From Solen grandis (taxonomy: Eukaryota > Mollusca > Bivalvia > Adapedonta > Solenidae): DNA of 64,000 bases. The position numbers and the translations under genes are program-made. Position 1 is the stretch's first letter. Each line of letters begins with the position of its first letter. The notes under the pieces are model-generated. The model was not told the origin of the DNA and searched no databases. It saw nothing but the letters and a program-made list of their open reading frames with translations. Shown in pieces: positions 1-10,869 of the stretch. The DNA is taken from positions 51,263,257-51,327,256 of the forward strand of contig CM037788.1 in NCBI GenBank assembly GCA_021229015.1, read 5' to 3'.

Positions 1-276
1 ACCTACATAATTTGATGGATTTCATACAAAGGTGCCGCCAGTCTAAGCGATAACATATATAATTTACTAAGAAACGTTTCACTATCATCATCGGACCTTT
101 AAGACACCGAAATTCATCAAAGAAAGCTGTTTTAATAAATGACTTGTCGCCTCATCATGCGCTAATGAAATTCTGCCGCAGAACAAACGTGTTCGTTGCT
201 GCGCTACTAGGACCTTGTATGAGAGATAGTGTTAAACGATTGCTTCTTTAATAAAATTTCCCATCTTGTTTTGCAG
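1..276. other. Left edge of window, probable intron
   Basis: No coding signal or repeat is recognised here. The stretch ends in a pyrimidine-rich run and AG at 275-276, which reads as the 3' end of an intron belonging to the plus-strand gene that follows. Confidence 0.4.
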
Positions 277-681
277 GAGAGTGTCAACAAAAGACTAAAG
301 TTATTAGATCAAAAGCTCATTACATTAAACATGGTAAATTTAGGGATCTTGTCTGAAGATTGAAACTGACTATCTTCGTCATTATGGTGCGATCTTCCAG
401 TTGGGCGTGAAAAAAGTGGCCGCGTGCCAGATCCCGCCACCTGTTTTTTTAAGTTTTTTTTTGTTTTAGTTTTTTTTTTTTTTTTTATTATTTTTTATTA
501 CTAAAAATGCGATTTCAAGCAAAATAGACAATGACATTTTAAAACTGTTTTCTGTTGTAGAATTACGTCTGTGCATTTATTTGCATTCAGTCATTGATGA
601 AGGTACTAATCAAAAATATATTTTGCTCATGATATATAAAACAAGTATTTGTTTCAATCAATTGTCTACATAGCTTATTGT

Positions 682-719
<38 letters not shown>

Positions 720-1236
720 TATTATTATAATTGTTGTTGTAATTGTGTTGTTGTTTTTGCTGTAATTTTTATTATCATCTTTATCATCATTAATATCAGC
801 TGTTGCTGCTGCTGCAACATCATATTAAGCAGTACTATTATCATTAATTGACATTTTTATTTTGGTTTGGCGAATAAACATATACACTCTGAATCAACGG
901 AAGATTCCGAAGATCGGCGAAGTAACGCGATTAATTCTCATCGGTAAGGGGAGGGATCAAGTCTGCTTGCTCACTGTTAAGCTTGTTTAACGTGAATGTT
1001 TGTTTGGATTCACTCGATTCATGATGTTTGTTTGGGTGATATATCGTTTCATTTTCATGAGTTGATATATCTAACTTCAAGCATTTAATGCATACTTAAC
1101 CTTTAACATATATGTCTATTCAAGTCAGTCACAAAACTGGCCGTACGTCAATAAATTATATCCCAGGCTCTACCACCGGACTTTCATCTAACATTTACAA
1201 TTCATGTTTGTTGATGAATTTATTTGTTCACAGTTC

Positions 1237-1284
<48 letters not shown>

Positions 1285-1541
1285 TAGACGGACGGAGCTT
1301 AAGGTTAGGACAGTCTATGTCACGCGATATATTTTTGATTCAACAGATGATTGGACCAAGGATGGAGCTGCTGTCTTTTTATCCAAGTGCCACAAATCAC
1401 GTTGCTCTAAACGAAAAACTCAAAATAAATCCAAAGTGGATTGACCTTAAGAAAACACCAACAACTTCCTCTGCAATAGAAAATGACGGTACTATTGTGC
1501 CATCATCAAGCATTCCCCTCGAAATGATTCCAGAGGAGTAA
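277..1541 (+). CDS. 3' end of an unrecognised protein-coding gene (two exons)
   Basis: The model has two exons. Exon 277-333 (57 nt) is bounded by a good acceptor ('cttgttttgcag') and donor ('ATG|gtaaat'). Terminal exon 1288-1541 follows a 45-T tract and 'gtag', and ends in TAA. The chosen frame joins phase 1 to phase 1: the last G of the first exon plus AC gives Asp, followed by GRSLRLGQSMSRDIF. The C-terminal exon encodes about 84 residues with a hydrophobic stretch (IFLIQQMIGPRMELLSFYP), then a Lys/Thr/Ser-rich tail ending LEMIPEE. The first exon is also open in phase 0 (ESVNKRLKLLDQ, coil-like); in that reading the protein would stop four codons into the second exon. I prefer the longer frame because 84 open codons are unlikely in such AT-rich DNA. 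I do not recognise the family. The gene begins outside the window. Confidence 0.45.
683..718. repeat. (TCA)12 microsatellite
   Basis: Twelve uninterrupted TCA/CAT triplets followed by a decayed ATT-rich tail. It lies in the intron of the plus-strand gene at the left edge. Confidence 0.95.
1239..1283. repeat. 45-nt poly-T tract abutting a splice acceptor
   Basis: An uninterrupted run of 45 T directly precedes GTAG at 1284-1287, so the homopolymer itself forms the polypyrimidine tract of the terminal exon that starts at 1288. Its length is likely variable between individuals and error-prone in assembly. Confidence 0.95.
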
Positions 1542-1866
1542 CAGTCAGGGGAGAGCAAAATGTTAAAGAAAATACCAGAAAATAGTATTACCTATAGACA
1601 CTTGGGTAGCTGAATCAGGCGGGAAATACTCGGTCATCTACGCTTCCAATCGGAACTTCTCGGGTAATTCGGTCATGAAGAATTTACCACACCGTGGCTT
1701 CCTCAAAGAACTTGTCAGGTAATCCGAATGTCCGAGAAATGCTAAGGATCATTAATGCTTGGCATACAAACCGATCTGATTTAGATTTTGGAATATTTAT
1801 CCAGTAAAATATATAAAAGTGCACACACTTATGTTATGAATGATTCATTATGGCAACAGTTTAGGG

Positions 1867-1876
1867 AATAAATAAA
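1867..1876 (+). terminator. Overlapping AATAAA poly(A) signals
   Basis: Two overlapping AATAAA hexamers lie about 325 nt after the TAA at 1541, giving a plausible 3' UTR end for the plus-strand gene. Confidence 0.55.
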
Positions 1877-4723
1877 AGCAATACGGAAATCCCCAATTCT
1901 AAGCATCAAAGCAGTTTGATATATGACCATGCCCTATGCTAGATTCAGTAGTTATTCATTAATTTTATTACTCGACTGAAAATATAAGGAGTTTCCACCT
2001 TTTGGATATAAATTCAATGCGCATCCTTAAATGTGTGCAAAAAAATCTTTCAAGAAGGTGCCCGGAATGTTGTCCTGATGAAACAAAGTCATATTTTCTT
2101 AAAATATTGATAAAAATTTCAAAATCATCCTAAAAATATAGACAACATTTTTTTCTCACTGACATAAAGTTGGTAAGACAAAAAAAAAGGTTTTGATCGT
2201 ATCATAAGCCTCATCTTTAGTAAAATTTGACTCTCTTTTTTCTATAACAGAAATATACATGTACCATGAACCTTAAGTTTAACAAACATCAGAAAAAATA
2301 ATACTTATGTTATAAAATTTCGTCATTGAAGCTGATTTGCATCTTAAACAGATCTATTTAAAAAAAAACATCCATCACTAGTGTTGAAATAACAAGATTG
2401 CACAATTATTGTATGCGCATTACTAATGGCCGGGCAAGCTTGAAAAATATGAAATATTTAATTGGGGTTACAACATAAACTGAGGTCAAATATTCAGCCT
2501 GTTCGTATTTTCAAAATCCTGACGTCGTCAGTTTAAAAAATATAATTAATTGTTGTAATATATATGTAAATGTTACATTCGTACGACACATCCATGCACG
2601 ACCAAAAATATAGAGGATATTTGCTTAAGTTAAGTTTAATACAAACACGAGTGAAAAAAAAAATGTATCACTTCGAGATGATATATACTTCTTGTCCACT
2701 CGAAAGATTTTTTTTAAGCTACCTGATCACGGAAGAATGGAACTATTTTGTGTGCGGATGAATCCAGGTAAATAAAAGAAAGGGATGCAATGCAACTAGT
2801 AAATACTGGAATTTTGCATATCCATGTGCATGTGCATACCCATTCGCAAGGGATCTCACACATATCTCCACAGAGTTTGACCCTTTTTAAGTAAAAAGTA
2901 GTTCCGGTAGACCTACGTCGCTCACAGTGTGGATGATATGGATTTTATCTCACTTATAGAACACAGTATTTCATCAATGAGCATGAAATAAGTATTGATA
3001 TTAGTTTCATCCAATTAAGGCACGGGTTGGTACACTCAGTGTCAAAAAATAGTTCACATTTTTTTCTTTCCAAATTTATCATGTTAGTAGATCACTGATG
3101 TGTATATGTATTTTCGTTGTTTTAAGCTTTATCTAAACATATTTTGGAAACTTACGCACGGATACTGTGCACTTACTTTCTTATTTATAAAGCTGAATAT
3201 AAACTCTGTCTTTTCATTCCTTCATCATACAATAATCCACAGAAATATACATGTATATCCAAACCAGTACATTTCTTTGTTAATTTATGGCGAGGAAATA
3301 TATTCAAATATTTTCAAAATCCGCGATTTTGGGTAGAGGAAAGCGTAACTACGTGTGCTCGGTTATCCACGATACTCTAGGACCATTAGAATCTACTTAG
3401 CTTGGGATGAATGAACGAGGAGACATGAATACTCTTAATAAGCGTTTCGAAGATCTTTTCGATTAAACAACAGCATTTGAATGTGTTTTTAGTGATCTAT
3501 GTCACATTTTAATCAATCACGGTCCTATTTCTTAAAAATGCAAGCTAAAATTCAAATATTATGCCCTTCATTATATTGAATGCAGAGGTCACAGTTTGTG
3601 TACAGAAAAACATAATATAGGACATTATTATTGTTATTGTTGTCGGGAAAATGTGACTTGGAAGATATGCAAAATAAAGTTAATTTCCAATTTAAAGACT
3701 TTATGATGTCACGGCCGCGACCTTGTGGTTATGACCATTTGGTCACCAATATCGGTATAGGAGGTGGTGGGTTCAAATCTCTTGAATACAATATTTCATC
3801 TTATTTGCAGATCTGTAAGACAAGAGTCGTTTTAAAACTCCGTTAGATATAGGTTTATATAGCCTTAGTGTTGCGAGCATGCGCGGAACCATCCATTTAA
3901 CTCGGGGTGGGGTGGCAGGGGGTCCGACAGAGATATGTTGGCCAACTATTAAAATTACCATACCTAGCCATCTCTGATAGCCACCGTACCTGGAGTTGGG
4001 GGTTCAAGCAAATCTATGAAATTGCCGTATGTAGGGGCGGGGTTTATGACCCCCCCCCCCCCCCCCCACCCCCCCCCTTGGTCCGTGCAAGACGATACCA
4101 TTTTGTCGGATAGATGACTAGATTACTTTGATTATATGTCATTAATTGGATAAAAAGGGAGATATAGAAATGAAAATGCTGTAAAAACAGTCTAAGCAAA
4201 TGAGAAATAATACTGTTTTTCTATGCAATATTGCATAGTTTGAGGCATTTTTCACACTTAAATAGCGTCACTTAGTTAAAACATTAGACACGACAAAATA
4301 AGCATAAGGAATTGGAAACAAAAATGGTTTCTTTTGTTGAATGTTATAGACAGTGCCCAAGAAATATAGGGGTTGGACTTCTGCATGGTTATCAAGTAGT
4401 ATTATTGGACTGTAATTCACATCTCAGGCTGGTTGTGTGCAACATTCTATGCAAAAATATACTGAAATAACAAAGAATGTTTAAACAGAAAAGATAGAAA
4501 ATATTAGGTATATATATATGGGGCCAATGACTCAATTCAAACGTAACTGGAATGCATGCTGCATGTTCATCAGCGAGTAAAGAGTTGGCAGACGTGCAAT
4601 GCATTTGGCGTATTCATCAATAATTCTCGAGCTATTTTCAATACTTAATAACATGTTAATCTAAAGGCAAATGTCCGAATAAAACCCGCCATTTGGTTCA
4701 GTGAATGTATTACAATATCTTTC
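1877..4723. other. Gene-less AT-rich intergenic stretch
   Basis: Only short ORFs without splice or family support are found. The segment around 3700-4090 is richer in G and C, with several 'gggttcaa'-like motifs and a poly-C run, and is probably decayed repeat DNA. Confidence 0.5.
4050..4077. repeat. Poly-C tract
   Basis: A run of C interrupted by a single A; low-complexity DNA. Confidence 0.95.
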
Positions 4724-4965
4724 TAAACCCTTTCCCTCATAGAGGAAACCATGAAAAGACCTATGCGAACAGCATAAAACCAGATCAGCCTGCGAGTAAC
4801 TCGCAGGCTGATCAGGTTTTATGCTGTTCGCTGCTCCTCAGTGGTCTGGAAATGAGGATTTTGTAATTAAATTTGGTAAGGTTTAACTGTGGTTTTCTGC
4901 AGATCAGGCTTTATGTGGTACCTATTGAGTGTGTCAAAATGAGTATATATGAGGGAAAGGGTTAA
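4724..4965 (+). mobile_element. TTAA-flanked MITE (piggyBac-like), copy 1
   Basis: The ends are inverted repeats (CCCTTTCCCTCAT against ATGAGGGAAAGGG). The right flank is TTAA; the left flank reads TAAA, one base off. The left half holds a near-perfect hairpin: arm 'gcgaacagcataaaacc' and 'gatcagcctgcgagt' followed by the reverse complement ending 'atgctgttcgc'. The element is 242 bp with no coding capacity. TTAA target duplication and ends starting CCC fit piggyBac-mobilised non-autonomous elements. Three other copies occur in this window. Confidence 0.85.
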
Positions 4966-5258
4966 AGCGTAAGAGCCAACTGGTAGCACACAACTGCGCA
5001 ACTGAGTGTTATTGGCTCGAATCCCGTTTGGAGAAGAGGGGGCAACAATATTTTTTTATTATTTTAAGGCGCAACGTACTGGTCCAACCAAGGAACTGTC
5101 GAGAAGTGTGAAAATAAGAACTTCTTAACTTATCGGTAAAATGACGCTGGTACCGCCCCCTTGCACGGCGCTTTAAATAGCACATCGATGGTATAATTCC
5201 AAATTAGGTTGACCAAACGCCAACCATAATGTGACATACTCCAGGCAGACACGGATAG

Positions 5259-5521
5259 AAAAATAACAGAATAATATATACTCAAAGGAAAAAGAAACGC
5301 AGGGTCAACTTTTGTGTCGGTTTTAAATAGGCGTATTCGACGGTATTTCAGTTTAAATAATTTTGATGAAAATATAATTTCAAACAAAATAAATGCTTTA
5401 GAATGAGATGGGGGTCATATGAGGTTTATTGCAAGGTTAGGAGGTTACACTTGAGTCTGGCTACTACAGATTCTAGTTACCCTGCGTTTCTATTTCCTTT
5501 GAGTGTATTATTTCTGTTTTT
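5259..5521. repeat. Foldback element with inverted arms of about 42-47 bp
   Basis: Left arm 5259-5305 (core 'ctcaaaggaa', 'gaaacgcagggt') and right arm 5480-5521 (core 'accctgcgtttc', 'tttcctttgagtg') are inverted copies with a few mismatches and indels, about 175 bp apart. No clear target duplication was identified. It may be a decayed MITE. Confidence 0.6.
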
Positions 5522-6836
5522 AATAGGTTAAACGTACTAAGCCAATGCTAATTTGGCCGTGCTTTTTTCTTTTGTAACACCTACCCATCCGCTACAAAAG
5601 GTCAAGGTCGGTTTACTGCATAACAAACATTTTTAGAGACGGTACGGCGTTCTTATCGATTATAAAATATCGTATGTTTAATTAAACCCGTTATAAATGG
5701 TTTTCGTCGACACGGTTCCAGGGTGTGGTATAATGCCACCTGCCAACGGCATATCTGCATGCAGTGAGTCAGTGTTATATATGGACCAAATGAACAATGT
5801 ATCCGAATAATGTAATCATAAAACGCCAGTGATGAATTAGCGGTGGGGCGAAGAACTCATATTTGTGAGCTCATGCAACCACCTCTGGGCTCACATTCAT
5901 ACATTAACTCTTCTAGTTAACTGAGGTTCAAGACACTTTCAAAAAAAACAAAACAAAAAAAAAACATGTTAAGCATGAGACACGTGGAATATGTTTCAGA
6001 GCATATATGACACGGTGGGTAAACTGTCCCTCAAAATAAATAACAATCGTAATAATAATTCCAACCACTGAAAAGGGGGGGGGGTAACCATGGCTCGCTT
6101 AACTGATACATCCTACAAACAGAAATGGAATCGGGATTTCCTGACTGGTGTTAATCTAAAACTTTGCTTTGGTCAATATTGTTCGAGTACAATACAGCTT
6201 TTTATACACCCAAAGGGTCCTATTTTATTATGGCGTTAGTACTGTCATTTTGAATTTATATTTCAGTTGATCCTGATAGCATGACATATTAAGGGCGCCG
6301 TGGTTGTGGGTTCAAAACCCCTTTGGAAGCAAGGGGTTTTCATGGTTTTCCGAAGCGCCAACTCCTTGCCCAACTATGAATTAGTATTGCTGTTCAATAT
6401 ATATATGTCTAAATATAAATATATTGTATATAACGTTTCATGCCATTCAAATATTATGGTCCATGGCCCTCTACTTACGTCTGGAGCATTAGGCGTTTGT
6501 GCATGCAGAATCACTCAGTTTTAGAGGGCATACAACACAACCATATACACATGACCTATATGGATTGTCCATGTGTGTAACATAGTCTTTATATAAGCCA
6601 TTGAAAAGTGTGTGCCCTTGAGCTTAGACATAAAATTGTGAGTATAGTTTATATACACAGCTCCTTCCAAAGTTTTCAAAAGATTTCACTGAAACTTTAT
6701 AAGTAATCAATATGTAAACCTGTGTTTAGCATAGTTTTGTGTTAATCATATTAGGCCTTGCAGAGTTATTGTCCTTGAACTTCTAGATATTATCACGCAA
6801 CAGTAGTCATTTTTGTGTGCCCAAAATCTTCCAATT

Positions 6837-6931
6837 ATTAGTGGATTTCAGTAAAACCTCATAGGCTCTTTTTATCAAATACCTTGGTAATAAAATAATA
6901 ACTGAACTACAGGTATAAGGCGTACATTGTC
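6837..6931 (+). repeat. 95-bp dispersed repeat, copy 1
   Basis: Matches 7449-7543 along its length. Shared blocks include 'ataggctctttttatcaaat' and 'ggcgtacattgtc'. The copies are direct and about 610 bp apart. Confidence 0.8.
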
Positions 6932-7448
6932 CCGCCTTGCTATTTGTTTCTATAATTTAGAGACCGTTAACCTACTTATCTGATGTTTAAACTTTACAGA
7001 TATCTTATGACATGACTGGTATGTCAAACTTGTTTATATCTATTCATTTTGCTTTAGGGATTAAACTGAGTTTTTGTTATATTGCTCAAACAAGGGAGCC
7101 TTGGTCAACAACACAGATCCGAGAGATGGACAAGAATTTACAAGACTTCCCCAAACACAAAGTGCTGTTCCAACCTAGGAACTGTCATGGATAAGTTTAA
7201 GTTAAAAAAAGCTTCCAGACTCAAGGAAAATATATAGGTTTAAACAAAAGCTAGAAATTAATGCCCCCTGCACATTGACACAGAATAGGATTCTTCATCT
7301 ATTAGTTTTTTTTTAACAAATTCTAAGTGGTAAAGGGGACATAACTGTGTCAAAAATTTACATATTCTGTCCAAAATCAATCTTGGCTTTCAATATACGT
7401 ATTAGGTTTAACATGTACATAAAGTCATATAAATCTGTCAACCTAGTC

Positions 7449-7543
7449 ATTAGTGGGTTTCAGTGAAACCTTATAGGCTCTTTTTATCAAATACCTCGGT
7501 AATAAAATAATGCCTGAATTACTGGTATATGGCGTACATTGTC
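7449..7543 (+). repeat. 95-bp dispersed repeat, copy 2
   Basis: Direct copy of 6837-6931 with scattered substitutions. It is probably part of a larger degraded interspersed element spanning 6600-7550. Confidence 0.8.
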
Positions 7544-7918
7544 AAGTCAATGGTTGACCTGGTTTACACAAAATATTGCGTGGTTTTGTTTGTGAGCAGC
7601 TGAGCTGACCAAGTCATGAAAAGGAAAGGTAAAGCTCCATTGCACCTTTTAGGTATTCAGTAGAGAAATTTTAAGCTCCTCTATTTCCATTCACAGCTAA
7701 GTCAACCTGTCATTCTATAAAACAAGATGCTCACCTGAGAAAAACTGCCTTCATTGCCTGTACAAGTTACTATATTACAGCAAAGTTTTACTGAATACAT
7801 AATCCATGAGATCAATTAAATTCCACAAACAAAGAGTACCTGTAGTCAAAATTTGAAGTAAGAACTCGAATGAGAGATTATTGCTATAAACATTGTCATG
7901 AAACTTCAAAATGATTGC

Positions 7919-8160
7919 TTAACCCTTTCTCTCATAGAGGACACCATGAAAAGACCTATGCGAACAGCATAAAACCAGATCAGCCTGCGAGTCACTCGCA
8001 GGCTGATCAGGTTTTATGCTGTTCGCTGCTCCTCAGTGGTCTGGAAATGAGGATTTTATAATTAAATTTAGTAAGGTTTAACTGTGGTTTTCTGCAGATC
8101 AGGCTTTATGTGGTACCTATTGAGTGCGTCAAAATGAGTCTATATAAGGGAAAGGGTTAA
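7919..8160 (+). mobile_element. TTAA-flanked MITE, copy 2
   Basis: Same element as 4724-4965, with intact TTAA on both sides and the complete left-half hairpin. It differs by scattered substitutions (for example CCCTTTCTCTCAT at the left end). No coding capacity. Confidence 0.9.
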
Positions 8161-8369
8161 GAAATGAAGATTTTAGAGTGTAAACGAAATATGGCAATTT
8201 TTAAATAAAAGGGCCCCAAATTTAAAAAGTTTCAAAATGATTGCATCAGAAATGAAGATACTAGAGTGCAAACAAAGTGAAATCTGGCATTTTTTTATAT
8301 TAAACGACAGACATTCATCAATCCTAAAAACTCATCTTGAGAACATGTGCTCAGGTGAACTAAAAAAGA

Positions 8370-9150
8370 ATTAGATTAATTTTAGCAACTTTTGTGAAGC
8401 TTCAACCAAGGATGATCCCTGCCAAATTATATCAAAAAAAATGTCTTTTTTAACAAATTAGCCCCCGCCATGTTTTTATGGATCGGCATAATTTCAGCAA
8501 CTTTAAGCTTCTCCCAAGGATATCACTGCCAAATTTAATCAAATTCTATCCAGTGATTTCAGAGGAGATGTCGTTTTAAGATTTCACAATATACATATAA
8601 AGCAAATTAGCCCCGCCCCTGGCAACCATGTTTTTTTATGGATCGGAATAATTTTAGCAACTTTTATGAAACTTCACCAAATAATCATCCCTGCCAAATT
8701 TAATCAAATTCTGTCCAGCGGTTTCAGAGATGATGTTTAAAGATTTCACTACACAAATATATGGCAAAATAGCCCCGCCCCTGGCGATTTTACGGATTGG
8801 AATAATTTTAGCAATCTTGGTAGGGAGTTACTCAAGGAACATCTGTACCAAAATATTTTGAAATCTGACCAATAGTTTTGAGGGAGATTATTTTTTAAGT
8901 TTTCATTTTTTTTTTTCTGTTGCCATGGCAACCAGAGTTCCACATGGATCAAGTTTATTTTAGCAACTTTTGTGAAGGTTCACCCAAGGAAATCCCTGCC
9001 AAGTTTGATCAATTTCTGCCCAGCGGTTTCAGAGGAGATGTCTTTTAAAGTAAATTGTTGATAATGGATGCAGACACACGATGGCGGACGACGGACGCAG
9101 GGTGATCACAATAGCTCACCTTGAGCACTTCGTGCAAAGGTGAGCTAAAA
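8370..9150 (+). repeat. Array of five units of about 155 bp ending in a 'caggtgagcta'-type tail
   Basis: The marker 'attttagcaacttttgtgaag' or variants recurs at about 8378, 8492, 8650, 8806 and 8958. Each unit also carries 'ccctgccaaatttaatcaaattctgtccagcg'-type text (shortened here in variants) and 'agccccgcccctgg'. After the last unit comes 'acacgatggcggacgacggac' (partly shown) and the tail 'aaaggtgagctaaaa'. I recall such tails from many bivalve interspersed repeats. A matching inverted 'gctcacctgag' occurs near 7731, which could mark the far end of a larger element. Confidence 0.75.
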
Positions 9151-9305
9151 AGCAATGCAGGTGAGCTAAAACGCAATACTGCTAACAAAATATTTACATC
9201 TTGAAATGTACATTAGTATGAACTCATGATTAATCCTTCAATAAATATGCAACATAATGCCTACCTCTCAGGACAATTAAGAAAACAACAGCCATTACAG
9301 CAAAA

Positions 9306-9311
9306 TTTAAT
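9306..9311 (-). terminator. Possible ATTAAA poly(A) signal of MRPL32
   Basis: Reads ATTAAA on the minus strand, about 32 nt after the stop codon. No AATAAA is seen nearer, so the 3' UTR would be very short. Confidence 0.3.
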
Positions 9312-9342
9312 CAACAAATAATTACAGTTCATACTAAAAAAA

Positions 9343-10447
9343 TCATGACCCTTCATTTGTCCTTTTCAATAGTGGTTTAGGGAACCACTCTGGTCTCTCG
9401 TCTGGCATATCCACCACAAACTTGCCATCAAAAGAACCTTCCTCCCCTTTATATCTGTAAACTACTTCACTTCTTGGATGATCGTACTGAAATGTGTCCA
9501 TTCCCATGGTCTCTTTCATTCGTTGAGTCTCTTTTCTGACTATGTCATAGCAATGACCTGTAATTATAATTTTAAAATGACAAATTAACAAAATGGTGGA
9601 AAAGGATATTCACAAATCTTAATTTATTGGAAAGAAATTGTATGAATAAGTATTCATACTCAAACTGTCCTGTAACTTTATTTTAAGCACTTAATTTTTT
9701 CAAGAACGAAACCCTACAAAAATTAAATATAATGACTCAGAAGTAATTCTACGCCAAAAAAAAAAGGTTCAATTTCTGGTCGCCCAACCGAACCCTCTTT
9801 TTTACGACTGACACTTAAGTTTTTTTTACCTTTCCATCTTTAAAAAAATTTTCCTTTTTTTTAAAACTTTTGTTTCACGGTAAAAAAAAACCTCTTTCTT
9901 TTTGCTAAAGACCAGAAACGGAACTTTTTTTTTGAGCCCTATAAATTTGAGTGCCATCTTTGTATACAAAAGTGAGTATAATCCTCAATATAGAAATGTA
10001 CCATTGAAGATAATGATTTCGTACTAGTTCAAAATTAAATAAGAGAACAAAGATAATGACTTACTTAGTAGACTTAAGAACTCAAACCAGAGCAATCACT
10101 GAAAGCTCCACCACCTTAATTCATTCATATGAACAATAAAACAAAAGTGAACTTTGTTAAGCAGGAGGAGGTATAAAAAAAGTTTTTTCTTTATTTACCA
10201 CATATGGTGTGAATCTCATGAGGCTGACCACAGTTCAGGCAAATCACAAGGTTTTTCTTTGGTTTTGCATCTTTTATACACCTCAATCCAAACTTCCTCA
10301 TTTTTCTTTGTTCTGCCGTCCTCCTATTTCTGGGAACTGCCCACAACACAGGTGAGAAGATGTCTTCCAGGATAGACCGGGAATCCGGCGCATGACCTGG
10401 TGATGCAGGGAGGGTGTCATAACAGAGAGCTGGGGCGCCAAAAAAAC
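9343..10447 (-). CDS. MRPL32: Mitochondrial ribosomal protein bL32m (MRPL32), exons 2-3
   Basis: This is a structural protein of the mitochondrial large ribosomal subunit. Two exons are clear. Exon 10447-10199 follows acceptor 'ccatattatag' and ends at donor 'TGTG|gtaaat'. Exon 9557-9343 follows 'aattacag' and ends in TGA. The split Gly codon (G|GT) joins them in frame. The product has the family's conserved LWAVPRNRRTAEQRK motif followed by a zinc ribbon, CLNC...CGHC (C-x2-C-x9-C-x2-C), with the splice site inside the ribbon. It then has the YDIVRKETQRMKE helix and a C-terminal RPEWFPKPLLKR motif matching the usual 'R.SWF' ending. About 153 residues are covered; the human protein is 188 aa, so an N-terminal exon of roughly 30 residues (targeting sequence) is missing. 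The frame stays open up to an ATG at 10505 (MFYCQIILTFLKLVF), but that stretch doubles as a polypyrimidine tract, so I treat it as intron. Confidence 0.9.
9755..9933. repeat. Inverted repeat in the MRPL32 intron
   Basis: Left arm (about 9755-9781, poly-A then 'ggttcaatttctggtc') and right arm (9910-9933, 'gaccagaaacggaac' then poly-T) are inverted copies, with T/A-rich text between. It is likely a small foldback element inside the intron 9558-10198. Confidence 0.55.
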
Positions 10448-10869
10448 CTATAATATGGAGAAAAACAAGTTTAAGAAAAGTAAGTATAATCTGACAATAA
10501 AACATTTAAACGTAATTTTATGAGCATTTTTCAAAAATACCACTAAAACTGCTCTTAACTTGCATTCCATTTTGAAGAAAGCATATAAGCTCTGGCCATC
10601 ATTAAAAAATTGTTTCTTTGTAGTGCTCCAACCCTCAATTCTAGGGGTGGGTAGATAGGTAGGTATTTCTTTTTTTTTAATTTCAAATGATACAAGGCAG
10701 TCCAAAGGACAGCTATATCCCCTGCCGCTGACATAGGAGACATGTTTTTCCTCTAATGGAAATTGCCTGCTTCTGCCAACATTTTCATGTAGTTGACTTA
10801 TGAAAAACTTTCCGTTGTTCAGAAAAAATAGCATGGAAACAAAAATATCCAGGAATGAACACTGAACAA

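Larger units (their letters stand above)
5522..7918. other. Gene-less stretch with decayed interspersed repeats
   Basis: No supported gene. Two copies of a 95-bp segment are listed separately. The surrounding text (phrases such as 'gcagagttattgtccttgaact' and 'ggggacataactgtgtcaaa') looks like old bivalve interspersed repeat sequence. A poly-A-rich run lies near 5940-5965 and a G run near 6077. Confidence 0.45.

Noticed and set aside
1112..1444. Overlapping plus-strand ORF through the poly-T tract
   Set aside because: It reads through the poly-T run as poly-Phe, and its phase does not match the upstream 277-333 exon.
4970..5040. tRNA-like text with 'ggctcgaatcccg'
   Set aside because: A B-box-like word alone, without an aligned A box, cloverleaf or second copy.
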